Assembly: GCF_900109945.1 (NCBI RefSeq)
Contig: NZ_FOBX01000001.1
Location: 372,001 to 436,000, forward strand
DNA: 64,000 bases
Source: Bradyrhizobium sp. OK095
GTDB taxonomy: Bacteria > Pseudomonadota > Alphaproteobacteria > Rhizobiales > Xanthobacteraceae
Reading direction: 5' to 3'
The notes under the pieces are model-generated. The model was not told the DNA's origin. It saw only the letters and a program-made list of their open reading frames with translations, and ran no database searches. Of the stretch, positions 33,809 through 42,570 are shown piece by piece; the first letter of the stretch is position 1, and each line of letters starts with the position of its first letter. Position numbers and translations under genes: made by a program.

Positions 33809-36148
33809 GTGTCGCATAAGCTTGCCTCCGCGCTTCTCGCAGCGTTCTTCCTTGCCATTCTTGCTCTCTCCCCGGCGCGCGCCGAGCCGCCTGCGCCGGC
33901 CGCCAATCATGCGGCTGCGCTGTCGTCGGACGAGGCCAAGCGCGCGCTGGAGACGCTTCAGGACGACAAGAAGCGCACGCAGATGATCGACACGTTGCGT
34001 GCCATCGCCAATGTCTCGGGCCCGCAGCAGCCTGCGCCGCCCGCGCCGGAGCCGAAATCGCCGATCCCGCTGTCGGCCGACGGTCTCGGTGCGCAACTGC
34101 TGCTGACGGTGTCGGAGGAGATCGGCGAGATCTCGCGCGAGGTCGCCGACATGGCGCGAACGCTCACGCATTTCCCGGCGTTCTATTACTGGATCATGCG
34201 CACCGCCAACGATCCCGCCGCCTACAATCTCCTGATCGAGATCGCCTGGAAGCTGGCGCTGGTGCTCGGCTGCGCGCTTGCGGCGGAGTGGGTGATCTTC
34301 CGCCTGATCCGGCGGCCTGTCGCGTTCCTGGAAGGGCGCATGCCGCAAACCGCGCAGCTGCCGGCGCAGGTGCTGCCGATTGCCGATCCGCCCTCGTCGG
34401 TGGCCGATGTCACCCCCGCACCGGACCTGCACAGGCGTCGTCACAATCTGGCGCGGATCTGGCAAGTGATGCTGCGGCTGCCCTTCGTGCTCGGCCGCCT
34501 CGTGCTCGAGCTGCTTCCCGTGTTCGTCCTCATGGGCGTCGCCACCGCGCTGCTCGGAACGGAGATCGGCGAGCCCGCGACCGTCCGCCTCGTGATCCTC
34601 GCGGTTGCCAACGCCTATGCGTTCTCGCGCGGGCTCATTTGCGTGGTCCGGGCGCTGGCGGGACCGTTCGGCCTGTTTCCCGTTCGCGCCGAGACGGCGG
34701 CCTATATCGAGATCTGGGCGCGCCGCATCGTCGGTGTCGGCGTCTCCGGCATCGCCTTTGCAAATGTGGCGCTGCTGCTCGGCCTGCATCGCGCAGGATA
34801 TGCGGCGCTGCTGCGCATGGTGATGCTGATCGTGCATCTCTTCATCGTCGTCATCATTTTGCAGTGCCGCCGCCAGGTCGCCGAAGCCATCCGTGCACCG
34901 GCGGACCGGCAGGGCATTGCGGCCCGGATGCGCAACCGCATCGCCGGCGGTTGGCATTATCTTGCCATCGCGCTCGATCTCGCGCTGTGGGCGGTGTGGG
35001 CGCTCAACATCCGCAACGGTTATTCGCTGCTGCTGCAATATTTCGTCGGCACTATCGCCGTGGCGCTGCTCACGCGCGTCGCCATCATGCTGACGCTGGG
35101 CCTGATCGACCGCGGCTTCCGCATCAACCCGGAGATCCTTCAGCGCTTTCCGGGCCTCGAAGTCCGCGCCAACCGCTATCTGCCGCTGCTGCGCAAGATC
35201 GTCTCCAGCGTGATCGCCTTCATCGGCTTCGTCGCCGTGCTCGAAGTCTGGGGCGTCGATGCCATCGTCTGGTTCTATGGCGGCCAGATCGGCGGACGGC
35301 TGATCTCCGCCGTGGTGACGATCGGCATTGCCGTGTTCATCGCTGCCGCGATCTGGGAAATCAGCAATGCGCTGCTGGATCGTCAGATCAATGCGCTGTC
35401 CCGCGACGGCCACTATGCCCGCGCTGCGCGCCTGCGCACCTTCCAGCCAATGCTGCGCACCGCATTGTTTTGTCTGATCGCGACCATTGTTGGCCTCACA
35501 GCGCTGAGCGAGATCGGCGTCAATGTCGCCCCGCTGCTCGCGGGCGCCGGCATCGTCGGCATCGCCATCGGCTTCGGCTCGCAAAAGCTGGTGCAGGATC
35601 TCATCACCGGCCTGTTTTTGCTGCTGGAGAACACCGTGCAGGTCGGCGACACCGTCAGCGTCTCCGGGCTCTCGGGCGTGGTCGAGAACGTCTCGATCCG
35701 GACCATCCGCCTGCGCGCCGGCGACGGCGCCGTGCATATCGTGCCGTTCAGCGCGGTCACGACCATCACCAATGCCAGCCGCGGCGCCGGCAATGCCTCG
35801 GTCAGCGTCAACGTCGCCTACAAGGAGGACACCGACCGCGCCGGCCAGATCCTCAAGGACATCGTCGAGGAGATGCGCCGCGAGCCTGAGTTTCGCGCGG
35901 CGATCCGGGGTGACCTCGAGCTCTGGGGCATCGACAAGGTCGATGGCGCCATGGTCTCGATCGTCGGCCAGATCCGCTGCACCGAGGCCGGCCGCTGGCC
36001 GGTCCAGCGCGAATTCAACCGCCGCATGAAGCAACGCTTCCAGCAGAACGGCATCGAGGTCGCATCCGCCACCCAGACCATTTTGATGCACGTCGCGCCG
36101 CCGGCGGACAACGCGACTCATTTGACGCCAAGGCGGGCGGCTGGATAG
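33809..36148 (+). CDS. Mechanosensitive ion channel, MscS family, large form
   Basis: 779 residues from a GTG with GGGGAA before it. A signal peptide ends near residue 26 (SPARAEP). A periplasmic stretch and about nine membrane helices precede the conserved MscS core at about residues 560-740. There the pore helix GIVGIAIGFGSQKLVQDLITG and the beta domain (VQVGDTVSVSGLSGVVENVS) are intact. Such large MscS proteins resemble YbiO/YnaI-type channels that release solutes under membrane tension. A minus-strand open frame of 776 codons across it is an antisense artefact of high GC. Confidence 0.92.
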   Translation: MSHKLASALLAAFFLAILALSPARAEPPAPAANHAAALSSDEAKRALETLQDDKKRTQMIDTLRAIANVSGPQQPAPPAPEPKSPIPLSADGLGAQLLLTVSEEIGEISREVADMARTLTHFPAFYYWIMRTANDPAAYNLLIEIAWKLALVLGCALAAEWVIFRLIRRPVAFLEGRMPQTAQLPAQVLPIADPPSSVADVTPAPDLHRRRHNLARIWQVMLRLPFVLGRLVLELLPVFVLMGVATALLGTEIGEPATVRLVILAVANAYAFSRGLICVVRALAGPFGLFPVRAETAAYIEIWARRIVGVGVSGIAFANVALLLGLHRAGYAALLRMVMLIVHLFIVVIILQCRRQVAEAIRAPADRQGIAARMRNRIAGGWHYLAIALDLALWAVWALNIRNGYSLLLQYFVGTIAVALLTRVAIMLTLGLIDRGFRINPEILQRFPGLEVRANRYLPLLRKIVSSVIAFIGFVAVLEVWGVDAIVWFYGGQIGGRLISAVVTIGIAVFIAAAIWEISNALLDRQINALSRDGHYARAARLRTFQPMLRTALFCLIATIVGLTALSEIGVNVAPLLAGAGIVGIAIGFGSQKLVQDLITGLFLLLENTVQVGDTVSVSGLSGVVENVSIRTIRLRAGDGAVHIVPFSAVTTITNASRGAGNASVSVNVAYKEDTDRAGQILKDIVEEMRREPEFRAAIRGDLELWGIDKVDGAMVSIVGQIRCTEAGRWPVQREFNRRMKQRFQQNGIEVASATQTILMHVAPPADNATHLTPRRAAG

Positions 36149-36251
36149 GCGCTCCGCAAAAATTCCGGCTTGCCTCGGCTCACTCGGCAGCGTTCACTCC
36201 GGCTCCAGCCTGCTGACAACATGCGGGCGGCAAAAAGGGTAGGAGTGATTA

Positions 36252-37250
36252 ATGCGGGGGCTGTGGGCCGGATTGCGCGGTCATGTGATTGTCGCATGCG
36301 CGTTGATGGGATGTGCGGCGTGGACTGCGCCGGGAGGTGCCCAGCCGTTTCCGTCCCGCCCCATCACCCTCGTGGTGCCGTTCGCGGCGGGCGGCCCGAC
36401 TGACACGCTTGCGCGAATCCTGTCTGAGCGGATCGCGGCCGAATTGCACGTGACGGTCGTGGTCGAGAACGTCGCCGGCGCCTCCGGCAGCATCGCCGGT
36501 GCCCGCGTCGCGCGCGCAACGCCTGACGGCACCACGATCACGATCGGTCATTGGGGCACGCATGTGCTGAACGGCGCGATCTTCAAGCTGCCTTATGACG
36601 TTATCGCCGATTTCGAACCGGTCGCGACCATCGCGATGGGGACGCAGCTGATCGTCGGTCGGAAGTCGCTCGAGGCCAATAATCTGAAAGAGATGATCGC
36701 CTGGCTGAAGGCCAACCCGGGCAAGGCCACCGCCGGGACGGCCGGCGCCGGCACCGGCGCCCATGTCGCCGGCGTTTTCTTCAAGGAGAAGACCGGGACC
36801 GACTTCCAGTTCGTGCCCTATCGCGGCGCCGGGCCCGCCATGATCGATCTCGTTGCAGGCCAGATCGACATCATGTTCGATCAGGCCTCGAACTCGCTGC
36901 CGCAATACAAGAATGGTGCGATCAAGGCGTTCGCCGTGACCTCGCCGACAAGGCTTGCATCCGCGCCTGATATTCCCACCGTCGACGAAGCGGGCTTGCC
37001 CGGTCTCTACATCTCCTACTGGCACGGCATCTGGGCACCGAAGAACACGCCCAAAGAGATCGTCACAAAGCTGAATGCCGCGATCGTCGCCGCCCTTGCC
37101 GATCCGTCGGTGAAGCAGCGCTTTGCCGAATTGGGGCAGGAGATTCCGCCGCCCGATCAGCAGACGCCCGCGGGGCTCGCGAGCTTTCAGAAGGCCGAGA
37201 CCGAGAAATGGTGGCCGATTGTGAAGGCCGCCGACATCAAGCCGGAGTAG
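36252..37250 (+). CDS. Bug-family (TctC-like) periplasmic solute-binding protein
   Basis: 332 residues. Start ATG after AGGAGTGATTA. A signal peptide ends near residue 31 (APGGAQP). Bug family hallmarks: FPSRPITLVVPFAAGGPTDTLARI at the start of the mature protein, the ligand loop GTAGAGTGAHVAGVFF, and PYRGAGPAMIDLVAGQIDIMFD. These proteins feed tripartite tricarboxylate transporters or act as sensors. No TctAB membrane genes are nearby, an orphan state common for the family. Confidence 0.92.
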   Translation: MRGLWAGLRGHVIVACALMGCAAWTAPGGAQPFPSRPITLVVPFAAGGPTDTLARILSERIAAELHVTVVVENVAGASGSIAGARVARATPDGTTITIGHWGTHVLNGAIFKLPYDVIADFEPVATIAMGTQLIVGRKSLEANNLKEMIAWLKANPGKATAGTAGAGTGAHVAGVFFKEKTGTDFQFVPYRGAGPAMIDLVAGQIDIMFDQASNSLPQYKNGAIKAFAVTSPTRLASAPDIPTVDEAGLPGLYISYWHGIWAPKNTPKEIVTKLNAAIVAALADPSVKQRFAELGQEIPPPDQQTPAGLASFQKAETEKWWPIVKAADIKPE

Positions 37251-37271
37251 TTGCGCTGTTGCGCATGCACT

Positions 37272-37384
37272 GCTCCTCATCCTGAGGAGGCCGCGCAGCG
37301 GCCGTCTCGAAGGATGGCCGCGGGCGAGATAGGGGCCTTCATGGTTCGAGACGGCGCTCACGCGCCTCCTCACCATGAGGGGCA
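37272..37384. repeat. Palindromic intergenic repeat
   Basis: Outer parts CTCATCCTGAGGAGG and CTCCTCACCATGAGG are related inverted copies. Inner GGCCGTCTCGAA faces TTCGAGACGGCG. The whole can fold into a long branched hairpin. A common repeat family of Bradyrhizobium chromosomes. Confidence 0.7.
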
Positions 37385-37532
37385 AGAGTCTTGCGACGTT
37401 AACCTTTCGTCTCGCGCCAATCTCGCTGCGGTGCGAGATCACAATCGCGGCCGAAATTTCTAATTCCTTGATCTCGGGGGACCGCTGGCCGACAATGCCT
37501 GCCGTTCAATAAGAAACTCCCTGGGGGAATTC

Positions 37533-39185
37533 GTGAATAGACCTGCTCGGGTCAGCGCCCATACGACGTCATCCGATCCCGCGCATGGCATGACGCTGCT
37601 GCGCGATCCCTTGCTCAACAAGGGCACCGCCTTCACGGAAGCGGAGCGCGCTGCGCTCGGCTTGCGCGGCCTGCTGCCGCCTTGCGTGCTGACGATGGAG
37701 ACGCAAGTCGAGCGCGTCCTCACCAATCTGCGCACGCTGCCGACCGACCTGGAAAAATTCGTCGCGCTGAACGCGCTGCATGACCGCAACGAGGCGCTGT
37801 TCTTCCGCGTCGTCGTCGACAATATCGACGAGATTCAGCCGATCATCTACACGCCGACGGTCGGGCTCGCCTGCCAGAAATACGGCCTGATCTACCAGCG
37901 GCCGCGCGGCATGTTCATCTCCTCGCGCGATCGCGGCCAGATCGCGGACATCCTGAAGAACTGGCCTAATCCCGCAAAACTCATCGTCGTGACCGACGGC
38001 GAGCGCATCCTTGGTCTCGGCGATCTCGGCGCCAATGGCATGGGCATTCCGGTCGGAAAGCTCTCGCTCTATTCGGCATGTGCCGGCGTGCATCCCGAGC
38101 ATTGCCTGCCGATCGTGCTCGACGTCGGCACCAACAACGAAGAGCTGCTCAACGATCCCTATTATCTGGGCCTGCGCGAGCGGCGGCTCACGGGCGAGGC
38201 CTATGACAGCTTCGTCGACGAGTTCATGGTCGCCGCGCGAAAAACCTTCCCAGGCGTGCTGATCCAGTTCGAGGACTTTGCCAATCACTCGGCGTTCAAG
38301 CTGCTGCACAAATACCGCGACGAGGCCTGCGTCTTCAACGACGACATCCAGGGCACCGCGGCGGTGGCGCTGGCCGGTCTGTTCTCAGGCTTGCGCATCA
38401 ACGGCGGCAAGCTGAAGGATCAGAAAATCCTGTTCCTCGGTGCGGGCGAGGCCGCGACCGGTATCGCCGATCTCGTCGTCTCAGCTATGATGGCGGAGGG
38501 CGCGTCGGAAGCGGAAGCGCTCCGGCGCAACTGGCTGGTGGATTCCCGCGGCCTTGTCGTCAGTGGCCGTGAAGGCCTCTCCGGCCACAAGCTCCGCTAT
38601 GCCCATGCCGATCAGGCGCCGATCGCGGATTTCCTCACCGCGATCAAGACGCTGAAGCCGACGGTGATCATCGGCGTTGCTGCAGTCGGCGGCGCCTTCA
38701 CGCCCGAGGTGCTCAAGGCGATGGCCGAGCTCAACGAGCAACCGATCATATTCGCGCTGTCTAACCCCACCTCGAAGGCCGAGTGCTCGGCGGAGGATGC
38801 CTACCGCTACACCGAGGGCCGCGCGCTGTTCGCCTGCGGCAGTCCCTATGATCCGGTGAAGTTGAACGGTCGCACCTTCGTGCCGCGCCAGGGCAACAAT
38901 TCCTACATCTTCCCCGGTGTCGGGCTTGGTGTCATCGCCAGCCGCTCGCGGCTGGTGACGGACGAGATGTTCATGGCGGCCGCCCACACCCTTGCCAATT
39001 GCGTCGGCAAGGACGACCTCGCCCAGGGCAGCCTCTATCCGGCACTCCCTCGGATTCGCGAGGTTTCGGTCCGCATCGCCGCCGCGGTCGCAGACGTCGC
39101 CTTCCAGCGCGGGCTCGCGGACGGCCCCGCGCCCAACGATGTGAAGGGGCTGGTTCAGTCGCAGATGTACGAGCCGAAGTACTGA
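37533..39185 (+). CDS. NAD-type malic enzyme
   Basis: 550 residues, GTG start after CTGGGGGAATTC. It decarboxylates malate to pyruvate. The N-terminal domain has GLRGLLPPCVLTMETQVER and the catalytic tyrosine region IIYTPTVGLACQKY. Metal and substrate residues are in VVTDGERILGLGDLGANGMG and FEDFANHSAFKLL. The NAD domain has FNDDIQGTAAVALAG and LFLGAGEAATGIADL. This single-domain length (no phosphotransacetylase tail) is that of the MaeA/SfcA class. It is transcribed alone. Confidence 0.94.
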   Translation: MNRPARVSAHTTSSDPAHGMTLLRDPLLNKGTAFTEAERAALGLRGLLPPCVLTMETQVERVLTNLRTLPTDLEKFVALNALHDRNEALFFRVVVDNIDEIQPIIYTPTVGLACQKYGLIYQRPRGMFISSRDRGQIADILKNWPNPAKLIVVTDGERILGLGDLGANGMGIPVGKLSLYSACAGVHPEHCLPIVLDVGTNNEELLNDPYYLGLRERRLTGEAYDSFVDEFMVAARKTFPGVLIQFEDFANHSAFKLLHKYRDEACVFNDDIQGTAAVALAGLFSGLRINGGKLKDQKILFLGAGEAATGIADLVVSAMMAEGASEAEALRRNWLVDSRGLVVSGREGLSGHKLRYAHADQAPIADFLTAIKTLKPTVIIGVAAVGGAFTPEVLKAMAELNEQPIIFALSNPTSKAECSAEDAYRYTEGRALFACGSPYDPVKLNGRTFVPRQGNNSYIFPGVGLGVIASRSRLVTDEMFMAAAHTLANCVGKDDLAQGSLYPALPRIREVSVRIAAAVADVAFQRGLADGPAPNDVKGLVQSQMYEPKY

Positions 39186-39216
39186 CTGTCACAATCCGCA
39201 CCGGACTCGTGGAGAC

Positions 39217-39341
39217 GGCCCCTCACCCCACCCTCTCCCCGTAAGAACGGGGCGAGGGAGTGAGAGAGGGTGCCTCCCTAACCTCTCCCCGCTCTTCTGC
39301 GGGGAGAGGTCGGATCGCGTTAGCGATCCGGGTGAGGGGCC
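39217..39341. repeat. Palindromic intergenic repeat with nested hairpins
   Basis: Ends are an exact 12-bp inverted pair, GGCCCCTCACCC and GGGTGAGGGGCC. Inside lie CCTCTCCCCG/CGGGGAGAGG and a perfect CGGATCGC-GTTA-GCGATCCG hairpin (39311-39330). The 312-base gap between malic enzyme and the BlaI-like gene otherwise shows no gene. Confidence 0.75.
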
Positions 39342-39497
39342 GGGCAACCCGCTAGCCAGATCCAAAGTCCGTCCGACTCACAAAGCCTCGTTAGCCTGGC
39401 ACGCCGCCATTTCCGCCGGAATCGCCGTTGCTTGGCGCTGCCGCATATGCGACAATCGGTAACGTTACAAGAAAATCCAACCGCAAGGTAAGCCGCC

Positions 39498-39890
39498 ATG
39501 GACGATCGTTTGCCCGACCTGGGCGACCTCGAGCACGAGGTCATGCAATTGGTTTGGGCTCATGGTCCTGTCACGGCTGAGGTGGTGCGGGAGCGGCTGT
39601 CACGGCGTCTGAAGGAATCCACGGTGCGCACGGTGCTGCGCCGGCTCGAGGAAAAGGGCTATGCTAACCACACCGTGGACGGACGCACCTACGTCTACCA
39701 CGCTGCCGAAGAGCGCTCACGGGTTGCAGCCAAGGCGGTGCAGCGCATCGTCGACTGGTTCTGCAACGGCTCGATGGAGGAGGTCCTCGTCGGCATGGTG
39801 GACAATGCGATGCTCGACCAGCAACAATTGCGCACGCTGGCCGACCAGGTGGCCAAGGCGAAGAAGGCGAGGGGAGTGAAAAAAGAATGA
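39498..39890 (+). CDS. BlaI/MecI-family repressor
   Basis: 130 residues. Winged-helix N-terminal half: LGDLEHEVMQLVWAHGPVTAEVVRERLS, then STVRTVLRRLEEKGYANH, the recognition helix and wing. The C-terminal helices mediate dimers. In the family, the sensor protease frees the promoter by causing repressor cleavage. It overlaps the M56 gene by ATGA, the typical BlaI-BlaR1 arrangement. No beta-lactamase gene is nearby, so the regulon is probably different. Confidence 0.93.
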   Translation: MDDRLPDLGDLEHEVMQLVWAHGPVTAEVVRERLSRRLKESTVRTVLRRLEEKGYANHTVDGRTYVYHAAEERSRVAAKAVQRIVDWFCNGSMEEVLVGMVDNAMLDQQQLRTLADQVAKAKKARGVKKE

Positions 39891-42397
39891 TCGCAACTCT
39901 GGCGGAGGCGGCGCTGCGCTCCCTTGTGCTGGGAGGCGTCGTCTGGTTCGGTCTCAGTTTGTTTCGCGTGCGCAATCCGCACGTTCACATGACGGCGTGG
40001 GTCGTCGTGCTCGTGGCCTCGCTCGCGATGCCGTTCGTGATGCATTGGCCGACGCTCACCATCGATCGGCTGCCTTTGTCCGTGCCGGTGCCGGATGAAG
40101 TGTGGCAGGCCGATATCTCGTCGCTGGAGACGCCGCAGCCGGCGCTGCCGATTCCGCCCGGCGCGGCCGTTGCGCCGCTGGTGAAAAGCGCGGCCTCCAT
40201 CGACTGGTGGCTGGTGGCCTCCGTCGTCTATGCCGGCGTTGCCGGCCTGTTGCTGCTGCGGCTCGCGATCGGCCTCGGCCTGACCTGGCGCCTGGCGCGC
40301 GCGGCGAAGCCGATGCAGATCATCGACGCCGACGTGCGCGTCAGCCGCGATGTCGGCGGCCCCGTCACTTTCGGCTCGACCATTCTGGTGCCGCCGCAAT
40401 TTTTCGGCTGGGACGCGAAGAAGCGTCTCGCGGTGCTCGCGCATGAAGGCGCTCATGTCGCCAACCGCGATTTCTACGTCCTCCTGCTCGCGGCGCTCAA
40501 CCGTGCGGTGTTCTGGTTCAGCCCGTTCTCGTGGTGGCAGCTCGCGCGTCTTGCCGAGCTCGCCGAGATCATCAGCGACGCGCAGGCGATCGAGGTTATC
40601 GACGACCGGCTGTCCTACGCGGAAATCCTGCTCGATTTTGCAAGCAGCGTGAAACCGCGCCCCGTGGAGCTCGCGATGGCGCGCGCCTCGACCGTGCGCG
40701 CACGCGTCGAGCGCATCATCGCGGCTGCCGCGATGCCGGCCGCGGTCGGCTGGCGCAAGCGGCTGTGGATCGCGGCCGCGATCGTTCCTGTCGTGATCGT
40801 GTCCGCCGGCATGATCGCCTATCGCACGCCGGACCCCGCGCCCGGCGTCGCTGACCTTGGCGAGGTGCCGGCCCAGCACTACCGCCCCTTCGTCAATTTC
40901 TACGCCATGGGCCCGGCCTCGGTGTTCGCGATCTTCCGCGAGGGCGACGAGCTCTACGGCCAGCTCACCGGGCAGCGCAAATTGCGTCTGACGGTGGGCA
41001 GTGACGGCACCGCGTCCTACACGGCCTCGTCCGGCGAGATCAATTTCCCGCTCGATGCGGAGCGCCGCTCCGCCGGGCTGATGCTGCACATGAACGGCCG
41101 CGACATCCGCGCGGTGCGCGTCGCCGAGATGCCGACGACGGCCACCAATTCCGGATCACTCGACCAGTATGTCGGCTGGTACAGGGTTGCGCCGAACCGG
41201 GTGCTCACCGTGCGCCGCGACGGGGACCGGCTTCAGGTGCAGGAGACCGTGCAGGGCCAGGCGGCGCTCCTCGCCGAGGGCGCCGACGTCTTCTCGATCC
41301 ATGGCGACAATCTCCTGATCTTCCTGCGCGACGAGCAAGCGAGGGTCTCGCGTGTGCTGGTCCAGAACGCGCTGTTCGGCGCCCGTCTCGCGCCGCGGAT
41401 CGACGCGGCGCAGGCGCAGGCGATCGAGGCCGATTTCGCGCGCCGTGTCGCGGAAGTTCCGGATCGCTTCCGGGAGCAGGTCCCGATGACCGGCGGCAAG
41501 GAGATGATTCTGCGAGGGATCGAGGATCTGCGCCGGGGCACGCCGAACTACGATCGCATGAGCGCGCCGCTGGCTGCCAAGATCCACCGTCAGCTCGATG
41601 AAACGCAGGCGACATTCGTGGCGCTCGGCGCGGTCGAGTCGATCTTTTTCCGCGGCGTCGGCCCCGGTGGCTACGACATCTATGGCGCCAAGTTCGACAA
41701 CGGCACCGCCGAATTCCGCCTGCTGCTCGAGCCCGACGGCAAGGTCGGCGACGTCCTGTTCCGGGCCGATGGCAATGACGAGCTCGGCGGCATCGTGCCT
41801 TGCGCAGATGAGGCGAATGTGCGCGGTCGCGCCGGCACCTCGCCGATCCGGATCATGGCCTACAACGAGATGGGCGACGACATCCGCGTCTTCAATCTCG
41901 ATGCCGACGGCCATCGCAAGGCCGAGAGCGTCGTCAGGCCCAACATGAGCTGGGCTGTCACGACCACCGTGAACAATCCCTGGGTGATTGCCGACAGATC
42001 GGGGCGGTGCCTTGAAGTGTTGGTGCCGGGCCGGCAGACGCGCTTCCACAACGTCGAGGCCTCGAACATCGGCGCAAGGCCGGGACGCGCGGCACGCCGC
42101 GCCGTTCCGATCGCCAATGGCGAGGAGGTGCTGCGCGGCTACATCGAGGGTGTCGGCAAGGGACAACCCGATTACGAGCACATGACGTCGGAAGTCGCCG
42201 ACATCACGCGCCAGCAGCTTCCGTTCGACCAGGCGATCCTGGCGCGGCTTGGCGCGCTGCGTGCGGTCTCGTTCCGCGGCGTCACCGCGCTCGACAGCGA
42301 CATCTACATCGCCCAGTTCGCCAACGGCTCGGCGGAATGGCGGATCGGTGTCAGGAACGGCACGATCACCAAGATCGCGCTCGGGCCCAATTTCTAG
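39887..42397 (+). CDS. M56-family (BlaR1-like) membrane metallopeptidase sensor
   Basis: 836 residues. Membrane helices at about 8-24, 36-55, 107-130 and 293-313. The M56 zinc site HEGAH lies at residues 186-190, between helices three and four. After the last helix come about 520 residues facing the periplasm. These are not a penicillin-binding domain: no SxxK plus KTG set was found. They contain a DUF3471-like piece (YVGWYRVAPNRVLTVRRDGDRL) and two related 95-residue modules (about 537-630 and 742-836). The signal sensed is therefore unlikely to be a beta-lactam. It forms a pair with the BlaI-like repressor. Confidence 0.88.
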   Translation: MIATLAEAALRSLVLGGVVWFGLSLFRVRNPHVHMTAWVVVLVASLAMPFVMHWPTLTIDRLPLSVPVPDEVWQADISSLETPQPALPIPPGAAVAPLVKSAASIDWWLVASVVYAGVAGLLLLRLAIGLGLTWRLARAAKPMQIIDADVRVSRDVGGPVTFGSTILVPPQFFGWDAKKRLAVLAHEGAHVANRDFYVLLLAALNRAVFWFSPFSWWQLARLAELAEIISDAQAIEVIDDRLSYAEILLDFASSVKPRPVELAMARASTVRARVERIIAAAAMPAAVGWRKRLWIAAAIVPVVIVSAGMIAYRTPDPAPGVADLGEVPAQHYRPFVNFYAMGPASVFAIFREGDELYGQLTGQRKLRLTVGSDGTASYTASSGEINFPLDAERRSAGLMLHMNGRDIRAVRVAEMPTTATNSGSLDQYVGWYRVAPNRVLTVRRDGDRLQVQETVQGQAALLAEGADVFSIHGDNLLIFLRDEQARVSRVLVQNALFGARLAPRIDAAQAQAIEADFARRVAEVPDRFREQVPMTGGKEMILRGIEDLRRGTPNYDRMSAPLAAKIHRQLDETQATFVALGAVESIFFRGVGPGGYDIYGAKFDNGTAEFRLLLEPDGKVGDVLFRADGNDELGGIVPCADEANVRGRAGTSPIRIMAYNEMGDDIRVFNLDADGHRKAESVVRPNMSWAVTTTVNNPWVIADRSGRCLEVLVPGRQTRFHNVEASNIGARPGRAARRAVPIANGEEVLRGYIEGVGKGQPDYEHMTSEVADITRQQLPFDQAILARLGALRAVSFRGVTALDSDIYIAQFANGSAEWRIGVRNGTITKIALGPNF

Positions 42398-42570
42398 GAT
42401 CGTTGCGGCCGCCCGTCCGTCACGTCGGATCGGCGGCTCGCGATACAAGGACGGAGATGCCTCAATCTCCGCTTGCGGAGGTATGCTCGAAGTGTTACGT
42501 TATGTAGCATTACGGTTCGTAGCTTCGTACGGCTTGGCGCCGACAGGCTCGAGAGATTTGGGCGTTCGCC

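Noticed and set aside
33791..36121. Open frame of 776 codons on the minus strand across the MscS gene
   Set aside because: It is exactly antisense to a clear channel gene and is rich in Asp, Arg, His and Gln, the usual mirror of a high-GC coding strand.
37272..39341. Malic enzyme flanked by repeats, taken as a composite mobile element
   Set aside because: The two repeats belong to different families and there is no transposase; malic enzyme is a core gene.
39498..42397. Beta-lactam resistance locus
   Set aside because: BlaI- and BlaR1-like proteins are present, but there is no beta-lactamase gene nearby and the sensor lacks a penicillin-binding domain.
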